53,138 bases of DNA from Candidatus Poribacteria bacterium (GCA_016215705.1 JACRIR010000161.1:1-53138); one strand, 5' to 3'; positions 37,613-46,588 are shown, counted from the first letter of the stretch. Program-made: numbers and translations. Notes: generated by a model not told the origin, from the sequence alone.

Positions 37613-37836
37613 TCCTCCGCCGACGGGTCTCCCGTATCGAACACACCAAATCAAAAAGAGTTTTGTGCCCGAGAGCCAAAACTCTTTTTGTTTTCCGCAA
37701 ATGTTGTCTGGATTTGGTGATTCCGGTCAGCATGGAGCAAACAACGCTCCTCTTAAGATAACCGGATATTTAATCTGTCACGCAATTGCTGGTAGGGGCA
37801 CGCGGCCGCGCGCCCCTACGACAGAATTCCCGCTTG

Positions 37837-38226
37837 TTACTGTATCTCGACGGTGGCGCCCACTGCCGCTAGTGTAGTCTTGATCTTCTCGGCTTCCTCC
37901 TTGGATGCGCTCTCTTTTATCGGCTTCGGCGCCTCGTCGACAACGGCTTTAGCCTCTTTCAGGCCAAGGCCGGTCAGTGCACGAACTTCTTTGATGACCT
38001 TTATTTTCTCAGGGCCGACTTCTTTCAGAATCACCTTGAACTCGGTCTTCTCTTCCACTTCTGCCGCAGCAGGCGCTGCCGCCGCACCCGGCGCCATGGC
38101 AACAGCCACCGGGGCCGCCGCGCTTACGCCGAACTTGTCCTGGAGTTTTTTCACCAACTCGGAAAGTTCCAGAACAGTCATCTCTTCGATCGCCGACATA
38201 ATCTGATCCAATTCAAGCTTCGCCAT
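37837..38226 (-). CDS. rplL: Ribosomal protein L7/L12
   Basis: The protein has 129 residues. An N-terminal dimerisation helix set ([20 protein letters not shown]) is followed by an Ala/Pro hinge (about 41-56) and the C-terminal factor-binding domain [20 protein letters not shown] with [20 protein letters not shown]. It forms the stalk that recruits translation GTPases, with rplJ upstream as usual. The expected downstream rpoB and rpoC are absent: instead, repeats and then cysS follow. An AGGAGG site precedes the ATG at 38226. Confidence 0.95.
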   Translation of the reverse strand: MAKLELDQIMSAIEEMTVLELSELVKKLQDKFGVSAAAPVAVAMAPGAAAAPAAAEVEEKTEFKVILKEVGPEKIKVIKEVRALTGLGLKEAKAVVDEAPKPIKESASKEEAEKIKTTLAAVGATVEIQ

Positions 38227-38419
38227 TTTCCTGTTTCCTCCTTGGCCTTAGTATGATCCTTCTTAGCTTTAGTATGATCCTTTTCCAGGAATATCTTAAC
38301 GACTGGTTCTCGGTCTGGAGTTCGTAGTTTTCACCCGTTGGTCCTTTTCAACCATAAACTACGAACCATAAACTCGGAACTGCGCGCCTTGCGTGGCTCC
38401 CTTTCGCCGTTGCCCTCCC

Positions 38420-38938
38420 TTACGCGGCTTCCTTCTTCTTGCGAAGTTCATCAAGCACATATACCAGATTCCGAACGGGACCGTTGAGCACGTTGACCAA
38501 TCCGGAAATAGGCGACTGCATCTGTCCCAGAAGTTGACCGATGAGAATCTTCTTCGGGGGCAGACTGGCGAGCGCCTGCACCTGCGCCGGCTTGAGCACT
38601 CTGCCTTTCAACACGCCGCACTTGATCTTCATGTTCGGGTTAGTCTTGATGAAGTCCGCCAGAATTTTCGACGCCATGACGGGGTCGTTGGAAAAAACGT
38701 ATCCGGTCGGCCTCTCGATGAAATCCAGAACGCCTTCAAGCCCGGTGTTCCTTGCGGCTATGCGGGCAAGTGTGTTCTTGAAGACGCGGTACTCGATTGA
38801 CGCCTTTCTGAGTTGCTCTCTGATCTGAGTAAGGGCCAGGACGGTCAGGCCCGTGTACTCAGTGAGAATGGACATCTCATTCTGAGAAAGCTTCTGCGAC
38901 AACTCCTCGACCAGTTTCTCTTTTTCCGGCCTTGCCAT
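38420..38938 (-). CDS. rplJ: Ribosomal protein L10
   Basis: The protein has 172 residues from ATG 38938, with AAGGAG seven bases upstream. L10 binds 23S rRNA and carries the L7/L12 dimers. The body runs MARPEKEKLVEELSQKLSQN to the C-terminal helix PVRNLVYVLDELRKKK. Internal landmarks are EYRVFKNTLARIAAR, SNDPVMASKILADFIKTNP and KCGVLKGRVL. The gene lies under its own promoter and an L10 leader. A gap of 193 bases to rplL contains twice-repeated TTAGTATGATCCTT words and no gene. Confidence 0.95.
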   Translation of the reverse strand: MARPEKEKLVEELSQKLSQNEMSILTEYTGLTVLALTQIREQLRKASIEYRVFKNTLARIAARNTGLEGVLDFIERPTGYVFSNDPVMASKILADFIKTNPNMKIKCGVLKGRVLKPAQVQALASLPPKKILIGQLLGQMQSPISGLVNVLNGPVRNLVYVLDELRKKKEAA

Positions 38939-38946
38939 ATCGTTTC

Positions 38947-39097
38947 TCCTTAACAAAAAACCTCCGTCGCGTTCGGCGACAGAGGCCAATTTCCGCAGGG
39001 CGCATCCAAGCCCTTTTGACCGTGTCTCGGAAGGCAGCATTAAGTCCGCTTGACGGACACCCTCTGTCTCAGACGAACGGATTGTTCGGTTACAGCG
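38947..39097 (-). ncRNA. L10 ribosomal leader with terminator-like hairpin
   Basis: On the minus strand the leader of about 150 bases contains GTCAAGCGGACTTAATGCTG, then CCTTCCGAGACACGG. This sits in the L10-leader layout that precedes rplJ in many bacteria and binds L10(L12)4 for autogenous control. It ends in a hairpin CCTCTGTCGC/GCGACGGAGG (38961-38985) with a six-T run, just before the ribosome site, which suggests premature termination. The family call rests on the motif, position and hairpin; I did not run a covariance model. Confidence 0.75.
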
Positions 39098-39103
39098 AAA
39101 GTA

Positions 39104-39132
39104 AGATTAGCACAATCAGCCTTTTTTGTCAA
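39104..39132 (-). promoter_or_regulatory. rplJL promoter
   Basis: TTGACA (39127-39132) and TAATCT (39104-39109) on the minus strand have a 17-base spacer. The -35 overlaps the last codons of the DUF502 gene, so rplJL has its own start point. A transcript start near 39097 fits the leader. Confidence 0.75.
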
Positions 39133-39797
39133 GCAGTTTTGGGTGATTCGATGGCTTTGGAATTGTATGCCGGCGTAAAGACGCCGCCGGAGATGACAAG
39201 TTTGAGTCCGTCCTCCGTAGTCATGTTGAGGTATATCAGTTCGTCCTTCGGCACAAAGACGAGGAGGCCGGACGTAGGATTTGGTGTCGTGGGAACAAAG
39301 ACGCCCACGACGTGCTCCGCTGTCTTATCTTGCACTTCTCCCTTGCCTTCGGACGTCACAAAGCCAAGGCTGTACAGTCCTTTTCGCGGATATTCGACCA
39401 GCACCACCGTGCTGAATATGGAGCGCTTCGACCCCAAGAACGCAGTGCTTATTTCCTGGACAGCCGCATATATTTTATTCGCAAGGGGTATGCGCGACAC
39501 TACCCTTTCGGCAAGCGAAAGCATGCGTTTCCCAATAAGGTTGGTGGCAAAAATGCCGACGAGCAAGATAAGCAGGAAGAATATGAGAACTCCAACGCCG
39601 GGGACACCTGCAATCGTCTTTCCCAGCACACTCCTTGCCTTGCTGTCTACGAATGAAAACAAACCCCAAAGCACCCAAATCGTGATAGCGAGAGGAGATG
39701 TCACCGCGATACCAGTAATGAGATACCTGCGCAGATATGTGAAAACGGAGCGCGCGCTCTGAAGTTTTTTTGGCTTTTTGGACTGTTCGGTGTTCAC
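39129..39797 (-). CDS. DUF502 membrane protein
   Basis: The protein has 222 residues. Two membrane helices (about 27-50, ITGIAVTSPLAITIWVLWGL, and about 68-90, VGVLIFFLLILLVGIFATNL) precede a soluble domain. The DUF502 features are IPLANKIYAAVQEISTAFLG, the VVLVEYPRKGLYSLGFVTSE block, and VFVPTTPNPTSGLLVFVPKD. The function is unknown; homologs are membrane-anchored in diverse bacteria and plants. It lies 9 bases after a CorC-type gene and is probably the last gene of that operon. Its stop codon overlaps the rplJL promoter. Confidence 0.88.
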   Translation of the reverse strand: MNTEQSKKPKKLQSARSVFTYLRRYLITGIAVTSPLAITIWVLWGLFSFVDSKARSVLGKTIAGVPGVGVLIFFLLILLVGIFATNLIGKRMLSLAERVVSRIPLANKIYAAVQEISTAFLGSKRSIFSTVVLVEYPRKGLYSLGFVTSEGKGEVQDKTAEHVVGVFVPTTPNPTSGLLVFVPKDELIYLNMTTEDGLKLVISGGVFTPAYNSKAIESPKTA

Positions 39798-39806
39798 ATG
39801 TTCTCC

Positions 39807-41108
39807 TTAGTTTTTCGGCGTCGCCGGTCGAGCGCCGTCCGGGCGTGGGCCGCCGCGCGGGCCCAGCTTAAACTTTACCCTTGCGACTCCCCGGTCGTTG
39901 GCCTCGAGTATTGTAACCTGAAAGTTGTCGAATTGGAAACTCTCGCCCTTTCGGGGGATTCTACCGAGCAGATCCAGGATAAAGCCTGCCACCGTCTCGT
40001 ATTCGCCTTCCGGCATCCGAACGCCCAAAAGCTGTTCCGCCTCATCTCTGTGCATGCGCGCATCGAGGACGAAAAGGCCTTCGCCGAGGTTCTTCACGGG
40101 GAGTTCCGCCACGTCATACTCGTCATGTATCTCGCCGAAAATCTCTTCGATGAGGTCCTCGAGGGTAACCAGCCCTGCCGTGCCGCCGTATTCATCGACA
40201 ACAATAGCCATGAACATCTGTTTCCGGCGGAATTCATGGAGCAGATCGTGCACTTTCTTCGATTCCGGAATAAACAGGAGCGGCCTGATGAACTCCTTTA
40301 TCGAGTGTTCCGCCAGCGGTTTTCCGGCTCTCATGAGATCGAAGACATAGATTAATCCGACAATCTCGTCTATTTTTTCGTGATACACCGGCAGGCGCGA
40401 ATGACGCCGTATCTCGAATGTATCGCACACTTCTTCCCATGTGGCCTCATCGCTGACGGCAACTACGTCGATACGCGGCACAATGATCTCGCGCACGGTC
40501 GTCGTGCCGAAATCGATCACGCCATGTATCATTTCGCGCTCCTCTTCCTGGATGACGCCCTTCTTCTCTCCCTCAATGAACATAAACCGGACATCCTCGC
40601 GGCTGATGAGGGGCGAGCGTTTGTCGGACCCTCCGAATACCCTTGTAAACCTGTTGGTGACGCGCAACACGTTTCCAACCACGGGCGCAAGAGACAGAAC
40701 AGCGGCGTCAAGCAGCCGGGCGAAAACAGGGGCGAGTGTGTCCGCCTTATGCCGAAAAACAGCTTTTGGGAGCAACTCACCGAGTATGAGAAGAAGCGGC
40801 GTCATGACGAGCGGCGTAAGAATCTCGGCCTGCTCGGCCCCCCATAGTTCGATCGCCCATATGAGAAAAAGCACGGTTGCGGCCACCTCGGTAAGATTGC
40901 TGCCGACAAGCATGGTGGCGAGCAGGCGCTCGGGCTGTTGAAGAAGTCTGCCGAGGATGATGGCTTTCCGGTCACCCTTCTCTTCCTTCTGTCTTAGCGT
41001 GACGCGGTCCAACGAGATCACGCCGGTCTCTATACCGGAAAAAAAGGCCGACATGATCAGTATCACAAACAGCCCGAAGGCCAAGAATGCGTCAGCAAGA
41101 GGTGTCAT
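39807..41108 (-). CDS. CNNM-CBS-CorC_HlyC membrane protein (second of a pair)
   Basis: The protein has 433 residues. It has an N-terminal DUF21/CNNM domain with about four membrane segments (SAFFSGIETGVISLDRVTLR, ATVLFLIWAIELWG), then a CBS pair (IVPRIDVVAVSDEATWEEV, RHSRLPVYHEKIDEIVGLIY, VVDEYGGTAGLVTLEDLIEE). A C-terminal CorC_HlyC domain ends before a Gly/Pro-rich tail (GPRGGPRPDGARPATPK). Members are linked to magnesium or cobalt efflux and some to hemolysin-like activity. Its ATG overlaps the stop of the preceding paralog (ATGA), so the two are co-translated. Ion selectivity is unknown. Confidence 0.9.
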   Translation of the reverse strand: MTPLADAFLAFGLFVILIMSAFFSGIETGVISLDRVTLRQKEEKGDRKAIILGRLLQQPERLLATMLVGSNLTEVAATVLFLIWAIELWGAEQAEILTPLVMTPLLLILGELLPKAVFRHKADTLAPVFARLLDAAVLSLAPVVGNVLRVTNRFTRVFGGSDKRSPLISREDVRFMFIEGEKKGVIQEEEREMIHGVIDFGTTTVREIIVPRIDVVAVSDEATWEEVCDTFEIRRHSRLPVYHEKIDEIVGLIYVFDLMRAGKPLAEHSIKEFIRPLLFIPESKKVHDLLHEFRRKQMFMAIVVDEYGGTAGLVTLEDLIEEIFGEIHDEYDVAELPVKNLGEGLFVLDARMHRDEAEQLLGVRMPEGEYETVAGFILDLLGRIPRKGESFQFDNFQVTILEANDRGVARVKFKLGPRGGPRPDGARPATPKN

Positions 41109-42409
41109 TTCTGCGCCTCCGGCCCTTTCTTTGATGCTGAATCCGGCAAGGGCGAAATGCGCACGGTGCGTATGTGGCGGTTCCTGATGTCTTCGACTGC
41201 GAATCTGAGTCCGGCATGCTCGACGGATTCGCCCTGCGCCGGCACATGCTCGAGAAGTTGGTAGACGAGGCCCCCGACTGTTTCATAACCCGGAAGAGAT
41301 ATGTCCGATCCCATGATTCCCGAAAGCTCTTCGAGGCGCATCCGGGCGTCCACGCGAAGGGCGCCGTCAGGCAACCGCTCCACCCTGCTTTTTCTCACAT
41401 CGTATTCATCGAAAATCTCGCCGATTACTTCCTCAACAAGGTCTTCGAGTGTCACCAGACCCGCTGTTCCACCGTATTCATCGACCACAATGGCCATGTG
41501 GAGTCGCCCGCTTTGAAACTCGCGCAAGAGGTCTCGCACTTTCTTTGTCTGCGGAACATAGTATGCCGGTCGGATGAATCGCGAGATGGGGATGTTGGTC
41601 TGCCCGCGCCAAAAGTACGGGAAAAGGTCTTTAGCGTACACGATGCCTCTGATGTCGTCAACCGTCTTGCCGTAAACGGGAAACCGGGAGTGTCCGGTTT
41701 CGCGCATCACCGCCGCCAGTTGCTCAACCGTAATGTCGAACTTCACGCGCACCATGTCGGTTCGGGGAACATACACATCGCGGACCAGGGTGTCACCCAA
41801 TTCGATTATCCTGTGTATCATCTGTCGTTCGCTCGATTTCAAAACGCCCTCTTCCTCGCCCATCGCCACAAGCGTCTTAAGCTCTTCTTCCGTCAGGATC
41901 GCTTCGGCCTCGCTTTTCTTGACACCAAGCAGACGCAGGAAGGAATCGGTGAAAAGAAGCAGCAGCCTCAGCAGCGGGGATACGGCTTCCGAGAACATCC
42001 GGAACGGGATGGCTATGCTGAGGGCGAAAACCTCCGCGTTGTTTATCGCAATCGTTTTCGGAGCAATGTCGCAGAACAGAAGAAGAAGAGTTGTCGTAAT
42101 CAGTATGGCGACAATGCTCCCGAGATAAGCGGAATACTCCAGCGCCGTGAATATCCGCAGAACCCACACGCCGATGATTGTGGAAACGAGGATATTGGCT
42201 GCCAGATTTCCGAACAATATCGTTGCGAGCAGGCGATTGGGTTCTTCAAGCAGGCCCGCTATTTGTCTGCCTCGAATAGAAGTCTGCTTCAGCCTTTCGA
42301 TAACGACACGGGGAAGGGAAAAAAGGGCGACCTCCGCGCCGTTGAAAAAGAACGAGAGCGACAGAAGAATCAACAGAAGGATGGTCTCTTCAAGAAATCG
42401 TGCGGTCAC
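41105..42409 (-). CDS. CNNM-CBS-CorC_HlyC membrane protein (first of a pair)
   Basis: The protein has 434 residues with the same plan: DUF21 (FFFNGAEVALFSLPRVVIER, NILVSTIIGVWVLRI, CDIAPKTIAINNAEV), CBS pair (VPRTDMVRVKFDITVEQL, GHSRFPVYGKTVDDIRGIVY, VVDEYGGTAGLVTLEDLVEE) and CorC_HlyC (AEHAGLRFAVEDIRN-like end). It is the first of two tandem paralogs, 22 bases after ybeY and overlapping the next gene by four bases. A phoH-pgpH-ybeY-corC order is well known. Two tandem CorC genes make this a variant of it. Confidence 0.9.
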   Translation of the reverse strand: MTARFLEETILLLILLSLSFFFNGAEVALFSLPRVVIERLKQTSIRGRQIAGLLEEPNRLLATILFGNLAANILVSTIIGVWVLRIFTALEYSAYLGSIVAILITTTLLLLFCDIAPKTIAINNAEVFALSIAIPFRMFSEAVSPLLRLLLLFTDSFLRLLGVKKSEAEAILTEEELKTLVAMGEEEGVLKSSERQMIHRIIELGDTLVRDVYVPRTDMVRVKFDITVEQLAAVMRETGHSRFPVYGKTVDDIRGIVYAKDLFPYFWRGQTNIPISRFIRPAYYVPQTKKVRDLLREFQSGRLHMAIVVDEYGGTAGLVTLEDLVEEVIGEIFDEYDVRKSRVERLPDGALRVDARMRLEELSGIMGSDISLPGYETVGGLVYQLLEHVPAQGESVEHAGLRFAVEDIRNRHIRTVRISPLPDSASKKGPEAQK

Positions 42410-42431
42410 GATGGCGGGCTCCTCCGGCTTT

Positions 42432-42869
42432 TCAACTTGTCTCGACGCGGCGCAGATATTTTCGGCCCAACCTCAGCATTCTTGCGCGTCCCGAGGCGGT
42501 CTCGTCTTCGTAGCCCAGCAGGTGGAGCGTTCCGTGGATTGCGAGCAGTTTGAGTTCGTCCGTCACGCCGTGGCCGGCGGCCTTCGCCTGAGACTCGGCC
42601 CTCTGCGCCGATATTACGACGTCTCCCAGTGTCTCGGGATGCAGATTGGCGAACTCACCCTCGGTCATGGAGAATGAAAGCACGTCAGTCGGGGCGTCAA
42701 TCCCCCGGTATTGCCGGTTGAGCGCGCGGATACGGACATCGTTGACGATGAGCACGCTGACTTCGGCTTCCGGCCTTTTCTCCCCGTCAAGCGTTTTCTC
42801 AATTGCTTCCCGGATTGGTGCGAGCGCGATGCGCGACTTTCGCGCCGTTCTTCGTATCTGTACCCTCAA
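42432..42869 (-). CDS. ybeY: YbeY endoribonuclease-like protein
   Basis: The protein has 145 residues. YbeY is a metal-dependent RNase for 16S rRNA maturation and ribosome quality control. The body shows VSVLIVNDVRIRALNRQYRG, then TDVLSFSMTEGE and GDVVISAQRAESQA. The metal site reads HGTLHLLGYEDE with His112 and His116. The third ligand of HxxxHxxxxxH, normally His, is Asp122. Activity could be kept if Asp coordinates the metal. The start overlaps the 3' end of pgpH by 71 bases. An alternative start would lose the first strand, so I kept this one. Confidence 0.88.
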   Translation of the reverse strand: MRVQIRRTARKSRIALAPIREAIEKTLDGEKRPEAEVSVLIVNDVRIRALNRQYRGIDAPTDVLSFSMTEGEFANLHPETLGDVVISAQRAESQAKAAGHGVTDELKLLAIHGTLHLLGYEDETASGRARMLRLGRKYLRRVETS

Positions 42870-45081
42870 ACTTCTCCTTTATCTCCAGTGCGGTCTGTTC
42901 CTCCGGATACTCGACGCGCGAGTGGAGGAAGCCCGCCAGCACCCTGACGAAACTGTCGGCTATGTTATGCAGGTCCTTCAGCGTGAGGTCGCATTCATCA
43001 AGCTGGGAATCGACAAACTTGTTGTTGACTATCTTTTCAACCAGTCCCTTGATGCGCCCGTGGGTCGGATTGACGAGCGTGCGTGAGGCCGCCTCGACGC
43101 TGTCGGCAAGCATGCAGATGGCCGTCTCACGGGTCTGGGGCTTCGGTCCGGGATAGCGGAAGGTCTCCTCGTTCACCGCGTGGGTCGGGTCCTGCTCGAG
43201 CGCCTTCTGGAAGAAATACGGCATCAGACTAGTGCCGTGGTGCTGCTGTATGAACTCCATGATCGGCTGGTTGAGGCGGTGCTCCCTGGCCAGTTCGACA
43301 CCCTCTTTTAAATGCGCGACAAGCACAAGAGCGCTCATGCTCGGGGTGAGTTCATCATGCTTGTTCTTCCCGCCTCGCTGGTTCTCGCTGAAATAGAGCG
43401 GTTTATTTATTTTGCCGACGTCGTGATAATAGGACCCCACTCGCGCAAGGAGACTGTTGGCCCCGATTTGCTCGGCCGCCGCCTCGGCCATGTTGCCGAC
43501 CATCAGGCTGTGGTGGTACGTGCCTGGAGCCTCCATCACCAGCCGCTTGAGAAGCGGGTGGTTGAGATCGGAAAGCTCCAGAAGCCGGATGTTAGTGGCA
43601 ATCCCGAAGAGGCTCTCGAGTGGTGTGAGCGACCCGGGGACCACTCCGATCGCCGTAATAAGGCCGTTGGAAACGCCCAACAACAGCGCATGAATGAATT
43701 CCTTGCCGATTTCCATGTCACTGATCAGGTTCACTGCGGAGATGGAGACAACGTTGGCGACCGCGACGGCAATGCCGGGCCAAAAGATGTCGCTTCGCCT
43801 GCGTATCGTCCTCATGTGGTAGATGCCCACGAGGCTTCCGAACAGCGCCACAAGAAGAAGATCAAGCCGGTAGCTGCCCTGCGCTGCATAGAGGACAGAG
43901 ATAAAGAACGCATAGACAATCGCTATCCTGTCATCAACCAGAATCGAGAGCAGGATGGCGCCGGCGGCGACCGGCACAAGATACAACCAGATATCAGGTA
44001 TCGGCAGGATGATGAGAATCCTGCCGGTGGCGAGCGTAAGGAACAGAAGGATTCCGACGAGCAATAACGCCTTGTTGTTGCCGAAGTGCTCCGGCCGGTA
44101 GCGGCTCACGTAGAAGAGGAAGCATCCGAACACCATGACTAATAGAATGGCGTTGCCCACATATATGCGAATCCTGTTGGCTCTGCTGAGCGCGTTCGCA
44201 TGGGCTTGAAGCTCAAATAAGTCCTGCGGCGTGATCTCACGGCCGGCCTGCACTACCTCTTGGTTCTTCCTGAAAGTCATCATGACGGGAGGAGTTCGCT
44301 CGCGCGCCTCCTCCTGTGCGAATTGGGTAAGCTTTTCATCGAAAGTAAGCGTGTTTCGGATGAAGGGGAGCGACAACTCTTTGAAGGCGCGTTGATTCGC
44401 GGGGCCGTCGGGGAATTGCGTTGCGGCCCTCTTCTCAAGGACCTCAGCCGCTTTTTTCAAGGTCAGCACATCGTCCACGAGCACGGCGCGCTGCTCGCGC
44501 TGCGCCTTATCGTATATGGTTATCTGCTTGGCGCTGCCCGGGACGTCGCTGAGCACTCCCCTTCCGGACATCTCGGCAATTGTATCCAGCGACGCCGCGC
44601 GAAGAGTATCGAAGGCCTGTCGGTCGAGTCCGGTCAAGAACGCCAGCGTCTTCTCTGAAGTGGAGCTGGGAACGTATTTTGAAATAAGGGCTATCCTCTC
44701 CTCACGCGTGAAGACGGGATTCAGGGCATCCTGGCCGATCTTGTCGAATTGGGCTCTCGCATCTTCGACTGAGGATTGGATAAGATCAGGGTCGAGTACG
44801 TATACGGGAGGTGTGAGGCTCGCCGCCTGCTCGCGCGCAAGCTTTGTGGCTTCGAGCTCAGTCACCTCGAAGTTAACTTCAGCGAGAACGGTTTCCCTGG
44901 GGTAATCGCCCACCTTGAACCTGTTCCATTGAAGTTTGAGGCCCGGCGACACGAGATACAAGGTGACAAGAAACGCAATGGCTATTCCTACGCTTCTCGG
45001 CGTAAAGGTATTCCCCATCGATACTTTGGGAATCCGGTCTTCAACCCCGGTTTTGGAAGGCTTCTTCTTCAAAGTCTGCAT
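42799..45081 (-). CDS. pgpH: PgpH-like 7TM-HD phosphodiesterase (c-di-AMP type)
   Basis: The protein has 760 residues. It is an HD-domain phosphodiesterase (7TMR-HDED family) that in firmicutes degrades c-di-AMP. An N-terminal membrane helix (about 30-47) is followed by an extracytoplasmic region with TPPVYVLDPDLIQ and REITPQDLFELQAHANAL, then seven hydrophobic segments (about 305-475). The C-terminal HD domain has MEAPGTYHHSLMVGNMAEAA, SYYHDVGKINKPLYF and FIQQHHGTSL. HD ligands (His, HD, His-His, Asp) are all visible. It lies between phoH and ybeY, eight bases from phoH. Cyclic-dinucleotide specificity is inferred. Confidence 0.9.
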   Translation of the reverse strand: MQTLKKKPSKTGVEDRIPKVSMGNTFTPRSVGIAIAFLVTLYLVSPGLKLQWNRFKVGDYPRETVLAEVNFEVTELEATKLAREQAASLTPPVYVLDPDLIQSSVEDARAQFDKIGQDALNPVFTREERIALISKYVPSSTSEKTLAFLTGLDRQAFDTLRAASLDTIAEMSGRGVLSDVPGSAKQITIYDKAQREQRAVLVDDVLTLKKAAEVLEKRAATQFPDGPANQRAFKELSLPFIRNTLTFDEKLTQFAQEEARERTPPVMMTFRKNQEVVQAGREITPQDLFELQAHANALSRANRIRIYVGNAILLVMVFGCFLFYVSRYRPEHFGNNKALLLVGILLFLTLATGRILIILPIPDIWLYLVPVAAGAILLSILVDDRIAIVYAFFISVLYAAQGSYRLDLLLVALFGSLVGIYHMRTIRRRSDIFWPGIAVAVANVVSISAVNLISDMEIGKEFIHALLLGVSNGLITAIGVVPGSLTPLESLFGIATNIRLLELSDLNHPLLKRLVMEAPGTYHHSLMVGNMAEAAAEQIGANSLLARVGSYYHDVGKINKPLYFSENQRGGKNKHDELTPSMSALVLVAHLKEGVELAREHRLNQPIMEFIQQHHGTSLMPYFFQKALEQDPTHAVNEETFRYPGPKPQTRETAICMLADSVEAASRTLVNPTHGRIKGLVEKIVNNKFVDSQLDECDLTLKDLHNIADSFVRVLAGFLHSRVEYPEEQTALEIKEKFEGTDTKNGAKVAHRARTNPGSN

Positions 45082-45089
45082 ATAATCTA

Positions 45090-46070
45090 TCAGCTATCGC
45101 TCTCCCCTCGGAGGGTAGATTCGTATTTCTCATAGGCATCGACGATCTTTGCGACAAGCGGATGCCGAAATATATCCTTACTCGTGAAATAGACGAACCT
45201 GATGCCCTCTATCTCGCTGAGCAGCCTTTGCGCCTCGACAAGGCCGGACGCTTTGCCGGTCGGAAGGTCGATCTGTGTCACATCCCCGGTTATAATCGCC
45301 TTGGAATCGTGCCCGAGGCGCGTCAAAAACATCTTCATTTGCTCGTGAGTCGTATTCTGCGCTTCGTCGAGGATGACGAAACAGTGGTTAAGCGTGCGTC
45401 CACGCATGTACGCAAGCGGAGCAACCTCGATCTGAGCCCGGCTCAAGAGCCGCGTGATTGTCTCGCCTTCCATCATGTCGTAAAGGGCGTCATAGAGAGG
45501 TCGAAGATACGGGTCGACTTTTTCTTGCAGGTCGCCGGGTAAGAAACCCAGCTTCTCACCCGCTTCCACCGCGGGACGCGTGAAAATCATCCGCTCATAC
45601 TCGCGTTTCAAGAACGCAGACACCGCCATCGCGACTGCAAGATAAGTCTTGCCCGTCCCCGCAGGGCCGATTCCGAAAACCACGTCGGCGTTGCGAATGG
45701 CCTCGATGTACTCATACTGCCCTTTGCTCTTGGGACGAATGGGCGCGCAACCGCTCGCGACGGGAATTGTCTCGCCAACGGCGCCCGAGAGGGGCGGCTG
45801 GGATTGGTCGGCGGCAACCCGCAGGGCATACTTGATATCCTCGATGTCCACCCGATTGCCGCGGCGCACTATCTGGAGCACTTCCTCGAAGATTTTATGA
45901 ACGGTATCGACATCTTTGTTTGAGCCGCTGAGCAGTACTTTCTCTCCGCGGTCCACTATCCTTATAGGGTATCGTTCCTGAACGAGCTTTACGTGCTCGT
46001 GATTCTTCCCCAAGAGCTTTATGGCTTCTTCTTTGTCTCGCAGAAGAATCTGCTTTGACGCTTTTGCCAT
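45090..46070 (-). CDS. phoH: PhoH-family ATPase
   Basis: The protein has 326 residues. An N-terminal KH-like region (LGKNHEHVKLVQERYPIRIV) is followed by the ATPase/helicase core. The core has GIGPAGTGKTYLAVAMAVSA (Walker A), IFTRPAVEAGEKLGFLPGD, VILDEAQNTTHEQMKMFLTR (Walker B, DEAQ) and ITGDVTQIDLPTGKASG. PhoH/YbeZ acts with YbeY in ribosome and RNA maturation. The gene order fits that partnership. It follows a coiled-coil lipoprotein gene on the same strand. Confidence 0.95.
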   Translation of the reverse strand: MAKASKQILLRDKEEAIKLLGKNHEHVKLVQERYPIRIVDRGEKVLLSGSNKDVDTVHKIFEEVLQIVRRGNRVDIEDIKYALRVAADQSQPPLSGAVGETIPVASGCAPIRPKSKGQYEYIEAIRNADVVFGIGPAGTGKTYLAVAMAVSAFLKREYERMIFTRPAVEAGEKLGFLPGDLQEKVDPYLRPLYDALYDMMEGETITRLLSRAQIEVAPLAYMRGRTLNHCFVILDEAQNTTHEQMKMFLTRLGHDSKAIITGDVTQIDLPTGKASGLVEAQRLLSEIEGIRFVYFTSKDIFRHPLVAKIVDAYEKYESTLRGESDS

Positions 46071-46094
46071 AGGTTGAGTCCTGGCTGGGGCCGC

Positions 46095-46508
46095 TCACTC
46101 GCTCAGATTGTTCGGCCAGAATATGGCATCAAGCTTTTTCTCGAGAGAGTAGATGGCCTGATTCGCGTCCGCCAACTCCCCTTCCAGTCTCGCTATTTCG
46201 GAGCGAAGCCGGTCGTTTTCCTCCTGCAACGTAGCATTTTCGGATCGTGCTTTGTCCAGTTCAGCGGCCACATCCTCGACACGTTGCCGCACCACCTTTT
46301 TCTTTTGCGCGGAAGAGCTTTCTGAGTCTACTAAAGGCTCACTCGCAGAACCGGTGTCTGATTCAACTCCGCCCACGGCGATTTCTTCATTCGTTCGTGC
46401 GGAAGTGTGGGTACACGACACAGTTACAAGCAGTCCGCCGACGCCGCAAACCAGCGTAACCAAACAAAAAAATATCGCCCATCTCCGGGCCGGAAGTCCC
46501 TGCCGCAA
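46095..46508 (-). CDS. Putative coiled-coil lipoprotein
   Basis: The product has 137 residues from TTG 46508, placed eight bases after GAGGAG on the minus strand. The N-terminus (ARRWAIFFCLVTLVCGVGG, then LLVTVSC) looks like a signal peptide with Cys32 as a possible lipidation site. A Ser/Glu linker follows. Residues about 75-130 form a leucine-heptad coiled coil (VEDVAAELDKARSENATLQE, NDRLRSEIARLEGELADANQ). The function is unknown. It is upstream of phoH in the operon and could be an envelope component. The rare TTG start fits the spacing to the ribosome site. Confidence 0.65.
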   Translation of the reverse strand: MRQGLPARRWAIFFCLVTLVCGVGGLLVTVSCTHTSARTNEEIAVGGVESDTGSASEPLVDSESSSAQKKKVVRQRVEDVAAELDKARSENATLQEENDRLRSEIARLEGELADANQAIYSLEKKLDAIFWPNNLSE

Positions 46509-46558
46509 CCCTTTTTCTCCTCATAGTCGGGCTGACATTATTAAGTAACTATCTTAAA

Positions 46559-46588
46559 AGTCTATCACGAAAAATCAATCCATGTCAA
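46559..46588 (-). promoter_or_regulatory. Promoter of the lipoprotein-phoH operon
   Basis: On the minus strand TTGACA (46583-46588) and TAGACT (46559-46564) have an 18-base spacer, about 50 bases upstream of the lipoprotein start. It would drive the operon down to DUF502. The remaining DNA to 46873 holds only short GC-type repeat words and no gene. Confidence 0.55.

Noticed and set aside
37460-37654. Upstream extension of cysS, or a T-box leader
   Set aside because: The extension passes through a B repeat; I found no T-box sequence (AGGGTGG-type core) in the leader.
39798-44067. Several long plus-strand frames opposite the CorC and pgpH genes
   Set aside because: They are antisense to strongly supported genes, have unusual composition and no motifs.
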